Shown here piece by piece: positions 38,748 through 50,081 of a DNA stretch of 64,000 nt (positions are counted from its first letter, which is position 1; the number at the start of each line of letters is the position of its first letter). Both the position numbers and the translations under genes were made by a program. Location of the stretch: positions 55,718,918 to 55,782,917 of the forward strand of contig CM019216.1 of the NCBI GenBank assembly GCA_009741485.1. Reading direction: 5' to 3'. A model generated the notes under the pieces. The model saw only the letters and a list, made by a program, of their open reading frames with translations, did no database searches and had not been told where the DNA came from. Origin of the DNA: Malurus cyaneus samueli (Eukaryota; Chordata; Aves; Passeriformes; Maluridae).

Positions 38748-39944
38748 ATGGGGAATTCAGAAAGCCAATACAGTCTTCAGGGATCAAAAAATCATGCTGC
38801 TTCTACAGCTGGTGCCAAGCAGAAGCCTTGCTCTCTGAAAATTCGCAGCATTCATGCTAAAGATGAAAAGTCTTGCTCTATGCATGGATGGGGGCACACC
38901 AGCAGCGGCTCAAACTACAAATCGAGGTCCCTTGCCAGAAGCTGCCTTTCACACTTTAAGAGCGGTCAGCCTTATTCCTCTAGACTTGGTGACACTGTGA
39001 TGAAGGTCTCCAAAAGCAATGTCCATGCCAAACACAGGACAAATGCCTCTGGGGACTACTGCCAAGGAAATAACGCAATGTTTTTGCCAGAGAATGGATT
39101 CCACTATATCGGCCTCCAAGCTGGAAGTAATCATGCTGCCTCTCGAGAATGCAACGGCCACATTTTGAATTGCTACGGAAAGAATGAGAGTCTTGCATCA
39201 ACCTCCCCATCAGAGGACAGGAGGAGTCCAAAAGTTCTCATTAAAACTCTGGGGAAGCTTGACGGTTGCTTGAGGGTCGAGTTCCACAACAGCAACAACA
39301 GCAAGGTACCCACGGAGGAGTCCAGCGGGCCAGTGCAGCTGCTGAGGTATTCCCCTGCCTTGGAGTCAAAGCCCAATAATCTGCTCAGCGTCAGGAGGAA
39401 CTCCAGCGCCGACTGCTCCTCCAGCCACCGTCTGTCACCCACCGACTCACGGCTTCGGTCCAGTAAAGGGAGCTCCCTCAGCTCCGAGTCTTCATGGTAT
39501 GACTCTCTCTGGGGAAATGCTGGGGATGTCAACGAGCTGGATGGTTCCTATTTGACCAGGAGCACTCCAGATACAAGCATTCATGCCAGTTTCCCAGCAG
39601 GCGACAGCAAGAAGCCCTTCAACCAAAGTTCATCTCTTTCCTCACTCCGAGATCTCTATAAGGATACAAATTTGGAAAGCACTCCTCCACCTGGGATCAG
39701 GCTGTCTGATGAGTATATTGACACTCCTGGTAGCCTTAGCAACCGTGTCTCATTTGCCTCAGACATTGATGTTCCCTCCAGGGTGGAGCAGGGAAGTCCT
39801 GCACACTACACCTCCTACACGCTCCCGTGCAGGAAGTCTAAGCCCCTCGGTGAGGATGCATCCAAGAAGGATACATTAAAGAGCCGAATGCGACGCATCA
39901 GTGACTGGACAGGAAGTCTCTCAAGGAAGAAAAGGAAGCTGCAG
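38748..39944 (+). CDS. TIAM2: TIAM2 coding exon 1: N-terminal region of a Rac guanine nucleotide exchange factor
   Basis: Encodes residues 1-399. TIAM2 activates Rac1 by GDP/GTP exchange and links membrane signals to lamellipodia and neurite outgrowth. The start ATG is in good Kozak context (A at -3, G at +4) and gives MGNSES, an N-myristoylation consensus with Gly2 and Ser6, as in the TIAM family. The wording closely follows vertebrate TIAM2 (GSKNH, KSRSLARSCLSHFKS, VLIKTLGKLDGCLRVEFHN, NRVSFASDIDVPSR, RMRRISDWTGSLSRKKRK) and differs from TIAM1. The segment is serine-rich and probably largely disordered (SSKGSSLSSESSWYDS). A basic RKKRK cluster at 393-397 resembles a nuclear localisation signal. 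The exon ends at CTGCAG before GTATGT, in phase 0; reading on meets a stop after 30 more codons. Confidence 0.97.
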
Positions 39945-42900
39945 GTATGTACAAACCCCAGCTCGAAGTTGGTCTTTAGCATCTACGCTCTTATAAGTAT
40001 ACTTGATTGCATCATGTTTGTCTTTCTTGCAGGATAATTACTTGCTTATCTCATTTAGTAATTTGTAGAATTCTGAGAAGTAATGCGTCCCCGGCGCTGT
40101 CTGAAATGTCAGCAGCTAAAAAAGATGCACATTAGTGTGTGCAAATTTTCCCATCATATTTTGTCACCTTCTAAGTTAACTCCAGTCTTTTCAGCCTAAT
40201 GGCTCCATGAATTTGCTTTTGAAATTGTTGCATTACTTAAAAATTGATTTGGGTTTTAAAACATTATTTCAAATATGAAAATACAACCTCTCTGTCTATA
40301 TATGCTATGTATTAGCATGCCTTATCTGAAGAGCATGGAAGGAGCAGAAGGAGGACATTCTAAGTATCTTTGAAGATGTTCCCTGTCTGTGTTACTGGCT
40401 TCACCACTCACTTTTTGCTGTCTATCCATCTCTAAAAGGCAAGCAGCTGTATTGACCAGAGGTGCTGGTTCTGCCTCCACTCCTATGAGAGCATTACATG
40501 GAGCAACCTCCTCCTTCCTATGTGACCAGATGGAAAAGCTTGAATTGCCATCTGGCTCACTGGGAGATGGTAGTGTGAAGAAGGAGATGGGAGGGGAGAG
40601 CAAGAGGGAGGGAAAGGATGTTTCTTTAGAAGAATTTAGGACTAATCCCATTAATAGGAATTTAGGATGCCTGTGGTCAGGAATGAAATTCTCATCTCTA
40701 GCTGCAGGCCCCAGAACTGGCTCTTTAAATACCAGACTGTGCCTGGTCTCTGTGTGTGAGTTGCAAGATGAGATGAGACTGTTTTTAGATTTGGTTTGGA
40801 TTTCTTTGGGTTTTTTTGGGTGTTNATTTCCCTGAATCTTCCCTGGAACAGGAACAGTCACTGTTCATACAGGAACAGTCACTGTTCTTCTCTAAATGAA
40901 GGATGCTCCCTTTCTGCAACATTAAGGGGCTGGCCACTTCAGAAGTTAGCAGAAAGTGAAGGGCACACCTACTTCCTGCAGCTTAGGCAGCAGCTAAGCA
41001 GTAGATCATAACACATGCTTTATGTGGCATGTAGAGCAAACAGTCTCCTGTGCTGGAAATTTCTAAGGCTCAGAAATTAGGTCAGTGTAAGGTTTGCTGG
41101 GGTGCATCCTCTTTGGGGGCTACAGAATTGAAAAAGCTGTTTATTTGGATCACTTCTTTTGTGAATTGGCGCTCATGGGCTTTATCAGATGCTGTCTTTT
41201 CACCTTCTTACTCAGCTGTGAAGGAGAGGGCAAAACCCCCTGGAATCACTGAAGAGCCTCAGTGCTGTGTTCCAGGATTTTTCACTGGTTCCAACAACTG
41301 TGGCTGTTCTGGATTTTACTGCCAGGCTTTAGATACGATTTCTGCATCCCAGACCTTTACTATGTATTACTTAGTTATGACATTTTCAGAATGGCATTTG
41401 TGGTGTGCAATTCATAGCTGTTTTGAATTCACTGTGCAGTGAACTGACTTCAGACACAGCAAGGAAATTTGGCTGGCGAGATTGCATCAAGCTTGAATCA
41501 GATGCTGGTAGAAAGAAAACAGCCCTAGCACCAAAAATGGTGATTTCTTAGAAAAAAAGGCATAGGAAATGATTAGTCATTGATTTTAATCAGACAAGTA
41601 TCCAGCGACAGGAAGGGTAAGAGGGAAGTAGTGAATGCTTTATAGTTTTGCAGTTCCTTGTGATGCTTGATTGGATCCTTTCCATATTTCACACTTTGAG
41701 TAACCTGCCATCTCTTCTGGGTGTTGCTGTGTTGTGCTTTGGTAATGCTTATACTCTTACCAGGTCCTTTAGCTTAAAAACACAGAAGTGTCGTGCGTGG
41801 TTCTGATCTGTCAGATGGCTGGTCCCTGTTTGTGCGACTTCATCTTGTCGCTCGCAGCATCTGTGCTTTGCTCTGAACAGCACGTCCCTTCCTCCCTGCG
41901 TTGGTAATAACTGAGCGTGAGTCACTTGGGCTGAACGTAGGTGAAAGCTGGAACATTTCCCTATAAGGGGGCTGAGTGCTGGTGGTGGCTGGGGAGTCCC
42001 TCCAGCTGCCCCAGTGGAAACAAAGCCCCCAGCTTCATGGAATGCAGGCCTAGGGAGCACAGGCTTGGCATATTGAGGCCAGACCCTTGACACCAGAAAG
42101 CCAGTGGAGTTTAATCTCCTTGTTAACAAATTGCAGCTTAAACACAAGTAGGCTTTTCACCATCTTGAAGGCTCTTTCCAGACTCTCTTACTCAATGCTT
42201 GCTAACTGGCAGAATAAATGTAGTTCCAGCCAGTTTGTTCTGATGTCAGTATTGCCTGCTACATTAGTTGTTCTTTCCTAATTTTTAATCTGTTATGATT
42301 CATTTAAAGGGAGAAATGGTATCTTTTCTGGGCCTGTATTTTTGGGGCTATACAGACTCTCTTTGGTCTCCTATGTTAAAATTGGAAGTCTATTTCCTTT
42401 TCATTCTGGCACCTTTCCTCCTCACCTGTTTTAAATCATTCATAAACAGATTTGCATAAGGAATATTCCAGAGGAGCCCTTGGCTATGCCCTGTCCTGTT
42501 ACTTCAATATTTCCTTGTGTCTGACTTGATCTGATGTATCCTGGAATTGAGTTTGTCTTTCTAACAATGGTTTTGCATCAAGACTTGCAGTCATCTTTTC
42601 CATGACTTAGCTTTCCTTGAATGAGGATGTCCTAAAGTGTTCCCTCAGTGCATCTACTGCAGCACACATCTTCGTTTAGTTTGATCTGTGCTGAAATGGC
42701 ACTGGAGGATGCTGTGTTACAATACTCTGAAAGGTGTCTGTGATGCATGTGAGACCAATGGACAGAATTTAAACAGACTTGCTGCACAGCCAGACACTGC
42801 TCAAGATGGTGGTGTAAACTCTGTGTAACTCTTTAACATGGAGAAAATGGGCAAATTCTGTGTAAAATGAAAATCCAGCCACCAGAAACAGCTACTGGAA

Positions 42901-45632
42901 AAAAAGTTCTTCAATTAAGTAAAATAGCCTCACTGCAGGAATCATATCTGAAATTTTATGATTTTATAAGCCAGAGCCCTGAAGTGGGGTGTAAAGAAAT
43001 TTTAAAAGAAAAGTACATTGAGTCAACCTCTTTATTTGACTTGAAAACTGGTATTAGAGTCCCCTTTTAACTTGTATGAATGTAGAAGGCTGCATTGTTT
43101 CCTGTGCTGTTCTTTACAGCTAATTATTACATGCGTCACTTTGTCTAATTGGTATCTTAGCCACTTTATCTTTTGCATTATCTATAAGTACTCCTGAGTA
43201 TGTCTCAAACATTGAGAGATCTCCTTGAATGCAGCTGAGAAGAAACAGTGGTAGTTTTCTATCATCACTAGATCCAACTGGGTAAAACCCAGCAGGATGT
43301 CGCCTGGCAGGGACACCACCTGGAGCAGGAGCTCCGGTCAAACCTTTTCAGTGGTGGCAGACATTGCTAGAATGAGAGCCTCCTCAAGGACCCACAGAGA
43401 CTGCCTGGCTCTGTCAATTCACTTCTTTAAGAAAAGAAAAATACAAGTGCTGTTGTCCTGCTAAAGCGTATGTATTCATTTTGGATTCTTCATCCGTTTT
43501 CTCTACTCTGGTACTTCCTCATTCCTTCCCTTTCTGTCTGTGAGGAGAAAATGTAGGATTTGGGTACTGGCTGGTCACTTAGAGGTTGCATCCCACCCTT
43601 TCCATTAATGTTTGTTGTTCCAGTGCTGGGTCTTCACAACAGACTCCTTCTGTGTATTTGCTTTGTGTTGTGTCTTTTGCTAGTGCTTCGGGACTGAAAG
43701 AAATATGTATTCTTAATAAGCTGTATACTCATGTTTTCTAGGGGACACTATCAGTTCCTGGACAACAGTCAGACAATTAAAGTGATGGATTTTGGCATGC
43801 AAGAACAATGAGAGTAATTAAAATGGGGGAGAAAGCTTTCAGTGTCCCCATGAAATGCAGATCGCCAGCACAGTTGTACAATCCATGTTCTGCAGTCGCT
43901 TTGTGTCATAAATGCAGGACTATATCCTGGTTTGCCAATCTTCTTCCCTTTACCATATAAAAACCAGTTTAGGGGGCTCCTTTTGGACAACACTGATTAA
44001 CACTCTGCAGTAAGATTTGAGAAAGGTTCTCCTTTACCCGACAGTGATCTGAAAAGCCAGACTTGAAGTTCAATGCACTGTAAGACAACATGGGTTTCAG
44101 TTCAAACTGGCCATGGCTGGCAATGTCCTGCTGCTGGAGAAATGGTTTATCTGGCATCATCCAGGAGTGTGTACAGTCCCAGTCTTGGCCATGCACTGGA
44201 GGTCCTGATGCTATCAAAACGCAGCGCAGCTTTTCTGCTGCAGTTTTGAAGAGCATCAAGTAAGAAGAAAAGACAAAAAACTAGTTGTTTTCAAAGCTGC
44301 TGGTGAGAACAGCTCACAGGAGACTGATGTTTATTTACTTTGCTCTTAGTACAGTAGTCTGTGAGAAAATAAATGCTTCTAGAGAGGCAGTCTAAACTTG
44401 AAAGTATAATGGCTTTATTATTACCGAGAGTAATAGCCTCACTCTCAGATCGTTTATTGCAATCTCTTATTCTTTCTTCCCTCACACTTCTACTGCAAAA
44501 GGCAACATGTCTTTTTGTTTTATGTTCTTAAATTTTGGTTGCTTTTAAATAGCATTGGCAATGCTTGAGTTTGGAAGACAATAAATGTCTTCTTAGGATG
44601 GATGGTATGGTTCTCAACAGTGAAGTTAGTCCAAGGAGCTGTATTTTGGGTGGTAGGAAAATCCCTGTCCATCCCTGGAGCTTGGGAGCGTTGGGACCAG
44701 TTAACACATTACTTGGAAAGGCTTAAGAGAGAAAAGGCCCAATGTGCCAACACTGACAAGCAGTGGCAAGAAATGGGCCTACTCTAGCACCCATATCAAA
44801 GGCAAAGTTGAAGTCATACCATCAGGTCTGATTATTTCACATTAAATTGGCCAGCCCTCTCAATCCAAGGGATGAAGTTGCACAGTGCAATTAGGAGAAA
44901 GGCCTGTCAGTGCTTGATGGGATAATCAAGCTCTCAGGGAGTTCCCAGTAACTCAGAAAATGCCCAGCTCTGCAGTCTGGAGATCAGATTTATGCCAGTC
45001 AGCAATCAATGTCTTTCTAAAAATCACATATTCTTTTAGATTAGGTTTTAGTCAGTTGATCAATACTAACAAGCTTAAAATATTCTCAACTTCTGACCTT
45101 TTTTTTTGTTGGTTAAGCACAGCTCATATGACAAATTGAAAGTGGAGGTTAAAATCAGCTTTGGAGTGCTGAAGCTAAACCTAGCCACCTTGCACAAATG
45201 TGATAGCACCAAAGTATTGAAAACCTAATAATGGTAAAAAAAAACTGTTGTGACTCTTCCTGCTTGCATTCAGACAGATGTAAGCCGTGGTGCTTGGGTT
45301 TCAGCTGGAGGATGTAGCTGTCTCCTGGAGTACCTCAGGTTTCAGTACTTCCAGTAGGAGTCTTGGTAGTTACTAGTGGAATTTGAGATTGCTCACAGGT
45401 GTCAGAATTAATGAAGTGGTTAGGGTTTAATGGGGTTTAATGGGATTCTGCTGAAAAAACTGAATGGTAGCACTGGTGGTGTTGGTTGCTGAGGCAAAGC
45501 CAATGATGTCATGGTGAAAAGATGAAGGAACTGGAAGTGGCTAAACATGGAACAAATTTAATTGACAAATGAGGTGTGTCTTTTGATCGTAGCTCTGGTG
45601 ACTGATTGCAGATAAATTCCTTTTATGCACAG
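39945..45632 (+). other. TIAM2 intron between coding exons 1 and 2
   Basis: Donor GTATGT at 39945; acceptor TTTTATGCACAG at 45632. It contains one ambiguous base (n) at 40825 and a small palindromic tandem repeat (40848-40889). An open frame of 148 codons at 40389-40835 shows no known domain and runs through the ambiguous base. A second acceptor-like site, GATTGCAG, ends at 45611, 21 bases before the one chosen. No nested gene is recognised. Confidence 0.85.
40848..40889 (+). repeat. Tandem pair of palindromes, 21-bp period
   Basis: GAACAGTCACTGTTC, a perfect inverted repeat of 6-bp arms around TCA, occurs at 40852-40866 and again at 40873-40887 in a 21-bp direct repeat. It lies 27 bases after the ambiguous base at 40825. 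Confidence 0.9.
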
Positions 45633-46068
45633 GAGCCAAAGTGTAAAGATGGGAGTGAATACTTTGACAGCAGAATGGAAAACTTTGCTACAGACATGCT
45701 GGCACCATCTCAGCTCTCCACTTTACTGTGGTCACCTGGCTCCAGCCACGTCCTGTCCCAGAGAAGCGAGTCCACCAACGCGGTCAGCAGCGATGCCTTG
45801 AGGCAGAACATTTATGAGAACTTCATGCGAGAGCTGGAGATGAGCAGGATGAACTTGGAGAATACAGAGACCTCATCAGAAACAGAGGACTCCAGTGGCG
45901 AGTCCCTCAGCTCCTTGGAGCAGCTGGATTTGCTGTATGAGAAGGAGCAAGGAGTGGTGCGCAAGGCAGGGTGGCTGTTCTTCAAACCCCTGGTGACCCT
46001 GCAGAAAGAGAAGAAGCTGGAGCTGGTCACACGACGCAAGTGGAAGCAGTACTGGGTCACGCTCAAAG
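45633..46068 (+). CDS. TIAM2: TIAM2 coding exon 2: linker and start of N-terminal PH domain
   Basis: Encodes residues 400-544 plus the first base of codon 545. After an acidic, serine-rich linker (ETSSETEDSSGE, then SLSSLEQLDLLYEKEQ) the N-terminal PH domain begins at about residue 506 with GVVRKAGWLFFKPL. It continues through the basic strand RRKWKQYWVTLKG. In TIAM proteins this PH domain, with the following coiled coil and Ex region, brings the exchange factor to the plasma membrane and binds scaffolds and receptors. The exon start was set at GAGCCAAAG, because in known TIAM2 proteins the residues after KKRKLQ are EP.SK-like. The donor is AAAG before GTAAAC at 46069 (phase 1). Confidence 0.96.
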
Positions 46069-46671
46069 GTAAACCGCCACGTTGATCCTTCACCTTGGCA
46101 GCTGCAGTTCTTTCCCTCGTGTCTCAGCAGCATTTCATGTGTGCTGGCTGCTGTTAGCAGGTTTAGGGGGAGCAGAAAATCGTGCCTACTTTTGCAAGGT
46201 CTACTGACTGCTTAAAGTGGAGCATGTGCCTAAGCAGCCTGCTGAACTGAGGTGATGCTCGATGTCGTACCATAGCGGGAATTGTTTTGTCTGACTTCCT
46301 AGTTTGTGTCTTGACGTCAGACTGGGCACTTAGAAGATGCTAGTGGATATCTAGAGTTTAAGGACAAAATTTAAGGGCTGGGAGAAGTCGCTGTTGCCCA
46401 ATTCCTTGGTACAGACACACAGTTCCTTAGGCTCTGCTATGAAGTTTACTTAAAGGTGTGTTAAGTTAATGTAAAAATGTTTAATTCATTTCTAGCACTT
46501 AACGTGGCAATATAATGAGGAGGTGAACAGCTGGAGCCAGAGCATTTACACAGACAAGCGTGTGGTTCTGAGCAGAGGGAGCTGAGGCAGCAGCAGGGGA
46601 AGCCCTGTGGTACCCAAGGCATAGTTGCCAGGACTTGGAGGTCTCCCTCCTTTTCCTGGGTGGTTTTACTC

Positions 46672-46725
46672 CTTGCCCACTCACTGCAATACCAACCTCT
46701 TGCCCACTCTCTGCAATACCAACCC
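46672..46725 (+). repeat. Two-copy 27-bp tandem repeat
   Basis: CTTGCCCACTCACTGCAATA (46672 on) and CTTGCCCACTCTCTGCAATA (46699 on), both followed by CCAACC, are adjacent copies that differ at about two positions. It is a simple local duplication. Confidence 0.9.
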
Positions 46726-49523
46726 CTTCTGCCCAGGGGGGCTTCCTTGCCATCCCCTGCTGCTGCTCCCATTGTGAAAACAGCCCCATGGGAAGGGAAT
46801 CCACTCAAACAGGCTGCTGCAGGTGTGATCGTTTTGCTCCATTTGTGACTCAGGGTGCAGCAAGAGGTGTGCGGGTGTAAGGAAGTGTGAGAAGGAAAAT
46901 AATATCTATTATGGGGAGGAAGGGAAATTTAATGGCTGAGTTCATAGGCCTTTCTTAAAATTTTGGATTGCATCCAAAAGATTTGCCTTTCAGTAAATAT
47001 AATACTAAGTTAATGAGTAAGGAAATGATCAGACTTGATAATTTCCTAGCGTACCTGAGACTAGAAGAGAGAAAATAACAACTTTCTCACAAGTTGCCTT
47101 TTTTAAAATTGTGCATGGGTGTAGACCTGAAGAAAAACAAACAGCAAAACAGCAAATGTGGGTAATGATGTCCTTGATAGTGCTGATTTAAAAGAAGCAA
47201 ACTTGCTAGAATGAGGCAATTCTGCCTAATAATTCAGGGACTTGTTATCAAGGGATCAAAATGTGGGCAGTCTTAACAGTTTAAATCACCTTCCCTGATC
47301 ATCAGATAGCATGATTCATGCTTAAAGGCAGTGTATACAAAGGGAAAAACACTACCTGAATTCCACCCTCTCGTTGTGTATGTTTGAGTTACGGAGCGTG
47401 AATATGAGTTTGATCTGCCTCTTCTGAAATTCAGGTTCTAAAAAATCCTATCAAAACTCTAAACTGAAATATGTTACATTCTAGTACTTTGTGCACTTCT
47501 GGGATAATGAGGCTCTGACTAGGAATTTAGGTGCTTTATATTAATTATTTTCTATAAAATTGGCTTATTGGTGACCCTGAACAAATTGTGTCCCTTCTCA
47601 CTACCTGAATTTCTGCCGCTACAAAAAAGGAATAATAAAATAATTTGTAAAAAGCTGTATTAACTTCTAACATTATAAATGTTAGATACAAAGCTTTTTA
47701 CTTCAATGGTGGATGTGTCTGCATTCACGGTACAGGGTCTCTTCTACTTTTTTAGCTGTTTTAAATATACATTCCTTATTTCCTTGATCTCTTACCTTTA
47801 TTGTCCTGTGCACACTTTGGTGCTAAAATAAACTTGCCTTACCTGTTTTCATAATACGCCATATCAAGATCAAGGCACTTGCTTTGGTTCTCTTTTTACA
47901 GGTTTTTTAATAAATCTGTATTTAATTTTTTCTTGAAGTTTAAATAGGCAAGATATTTTAAAGCGTACTTAAAATAGCCACATATGTAAATGGAGAACAG
48001 CATGTTTCTTTGCACTCTGTTGAGATGTGTTTAATTATAAATATGCAGAAGGCTTATAACCGTCTGGTTACCTGCCAGACTTAAAAGTATACATGTCCTG
48101 AGGCCTCTGCTCCACCTGCAGGGCCACCAAGCCCTGAGCCTGAATAGTAACTGTGTACCAAGAGGAACTCTCTTTTCCATCTGTCCTGTCCAATTAGTTT
48201 ACTTAAACAAGGGAAATTGTTTTCCCATTGCTTTCCCCCTTCAGTTCAAGTTTTAATTGAAATACTTGGACAATAACCAGTCCCAGTGGGTCTGACAGAG
48301 CTTATGAAACTAGCTGCTTCCAGGGATCACTGGGCTTGACCCAAAGATATGCCTGGGGTGCCATATACCCGAGCATACATGCATGCCCTTCAAAGGTTTT
48401 ATTTATGTATGTATAAACTCTCAGGATAAAATATGAACTTATCTTCAGTTGGACCAAATAGGGGAAATATGAGACTTTAAAATAGAATTTAATATGTGCT
48501 TTCCTAAAATGCAGAAGTGGAATTGGTTGTATGTTGCTGCTACTGCTGCTGAATACAAAAGGAGATTTGGTTTTGTTGGTTTGGTTGCCCAGTTATATTC
48601 AAATGCCTTTTCTGATATGCAGAGTGTAACAAACCATGTCCTTTTCCCAGCTGCTGAGATCTCCAAGTGTTCTAGTGACATAAAGAAGATAAAGTGAGGG
48701 CTGCCCAAGGGAAAAGATAGGACCAACTCTTCAGGACTTTTTCTTGCCCAGAATATTTTGCCAGTCACTTTGGACAGTAATAGGAAAAGGTTCACTTATG
48801 TAGTATAGAGGTATTTCTATGTATTAGATTCCTTAATCTGAAAACTTTTCAGTCAATGGATAATTTGATCAGAAATCTGTGTTTCCCTTTGTAATGATAT
48901 TTTAGAAGAGCAGTTCATCCCGTGACCTCTTGAACAGGCAGATCAGTGTGTCTCAGAGGACAGTGGGTTATAACATGAGGCAGGAAGGAAAGGCTGTCAG
49001 GGATGGAGGGGACAGGCCCTTCTTGAGCCAGCTTCCCTTCCAAAGGCAACATGGCACTGTCGTCATACTGCTGTGGGCTAGGATCAAGTGTCCTCTGCTG
49101 GGATCAAGTCTCCTCCACTGTTCTCCAGAAGTAATTCCACTTGTTACACTCGGGATTGTCATCATCAAGGATGAAGTTTGTTTTCTGGATGCAGGCTTCA
49201 TACCTAAGATATTACACTATTTACAAGACTGAACATGCTCAAACTCAGCCCCTTTACACTGTTTTAAACTACTCAGAATTGCCTGAGTCTCCAGTTTTCA
49301 GCTAGATTCAAGGAAATCTGGTTTAAATTTGAGAAGTTTGTTCACTAAGCATGTTGTATGAAGACAAAAGATTCTGCAAATCTTTTCAACACATACAAAG
49401 ATTTCTTAAATGGCTGTTATGGGACAGTTGGTTCAATTTAATAAAGAAACATAAAAGCTGATTAAACTAAGCAGGAGTTAATCTCTTCTATGTGCTTTAA
49501 CATTTTAATAAGCTGAGTTTATT

Positions 49524-49775
49524 GATAGAATATTGTGGGTCAGAAGGAACCTTTAGTCCAAGTCCCCTGCCATTGGCAGGAACATCTTTCACTAGGCCAA
49601 ATTACTCAAACCCCATCCTACCCTAACCCTTGGATGCTTCCTGATTTATTTATTGAGTCCATAGATATTTGTTGTGTCCCTTCTAGAGGTCTGTCCTTTC
49701 AACTTTTCATTGGCAAGTTCATCATTAACTTTCCCTGTTTTTCTGTGTTAAAGATCTTCCTTTTTGGTCTGTTTT
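49524..49775 (-). mobile_element. CR1 LINE 3'-end fragment, minus strand
   Basis: On the + strand it reads GAAGGAACCTTTAGTCCAAG, CCCCTGCCATTGGCAGGAAC, ATCTTTCACTAGGCCA and ACTCAAACCCCATCC. This is the typical appearance of the reverse complement of CR1 3' ends in bird genomes (a gloss of 'accatctagtccaa..ccctgccatgggcagggacatcttccactag'). The part after about 49640 is badly decayed, so the far boundary is approximate. Confidence 0.8.
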
Positions 49776-49908
49776 GAAAGAAGAGCAGAACTGATGATCC
49801 CTGTCTCTGAAGTGTTCCTTAATTCACAAAAAACAATGATATAATGTTGGGAGATCCATAACTTACTTTCTGCTTATGTTATTTTTTTTGTCCCTCTGAC
49901 CTGCAAAG

Positions 49909-50081
49909 GTTGTACTCTGCTGTTTTATGAGACCTATGGAAGGAACTCAATGGAGCAGAGCAGTTTGCCTCGATACGCCCTGTTTGCAGAAGACAGTATC
50001 GTTCAGTCCGTTCCAGAACATCCCAAGAAAGAAAATGTGTTCTGTCTCAGCAATTCTTTTGGAGATGTCTACCTATTTCAG
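49909..50081 (+). CDS. TIAM2: TIAM2 coding exon 3: middle of N-terminal PH domain
   Basis: Completes codon 545 (Gly) and encodes residues 546-602. It continues the PH domain with the strand CTLLFYETYG, the loop RNSMEQSSLPRYALFAEDS, and VPEHPKKENVFCLSNSFGDV. It ends in YLFQ, one of the last beta strands before the C-terminal helix. The phase-1 join to coding exon 2 (G|GT) restores the expected LKGCTLLFY wording. The donor is TTTCAG before GTAACA, phase 0. Length and wording match TIAM2 closely, with no frameshift or missing segment. Confidence 0.96.

Larger units (their letters stand above)
46069..49908 (+). other. TIAM2 intron between coding exons 2 and 3
   Basis: Donor GTAAAC at 46069; acceptor CTGACCTGCAAAG ending at 49908. 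It contains a two-copy 27-bp tandem repeat (46672-46725) and a minus-strand CR1 fragment (about 49524-49775). No nested gene is recognised. Confidence 0.9.

Noticed and set aside
40389..40861. 148-codon (+) and 179-codon (-) frames in the first coding intron
   Set aside because: Both strands are open over the same bases, both run through the ambiguous base at 40825, and neither resembles a known family.
40852..40887. Glucocorticoid/androgen response element in the GAACAGTCACTGTTC palindromes
   Set aside because: Steroid-receptor elements need GAACA and TGTTC separated by three bases; here they are separated by five.
45606..45632. Translation start just upstream of coding exon 2
   Set aside because: The in-frame upstream codon is TTG (45606-45608), not ATG, and lies in the intron across a splice acceptor; it is not a credible vertebrate start.
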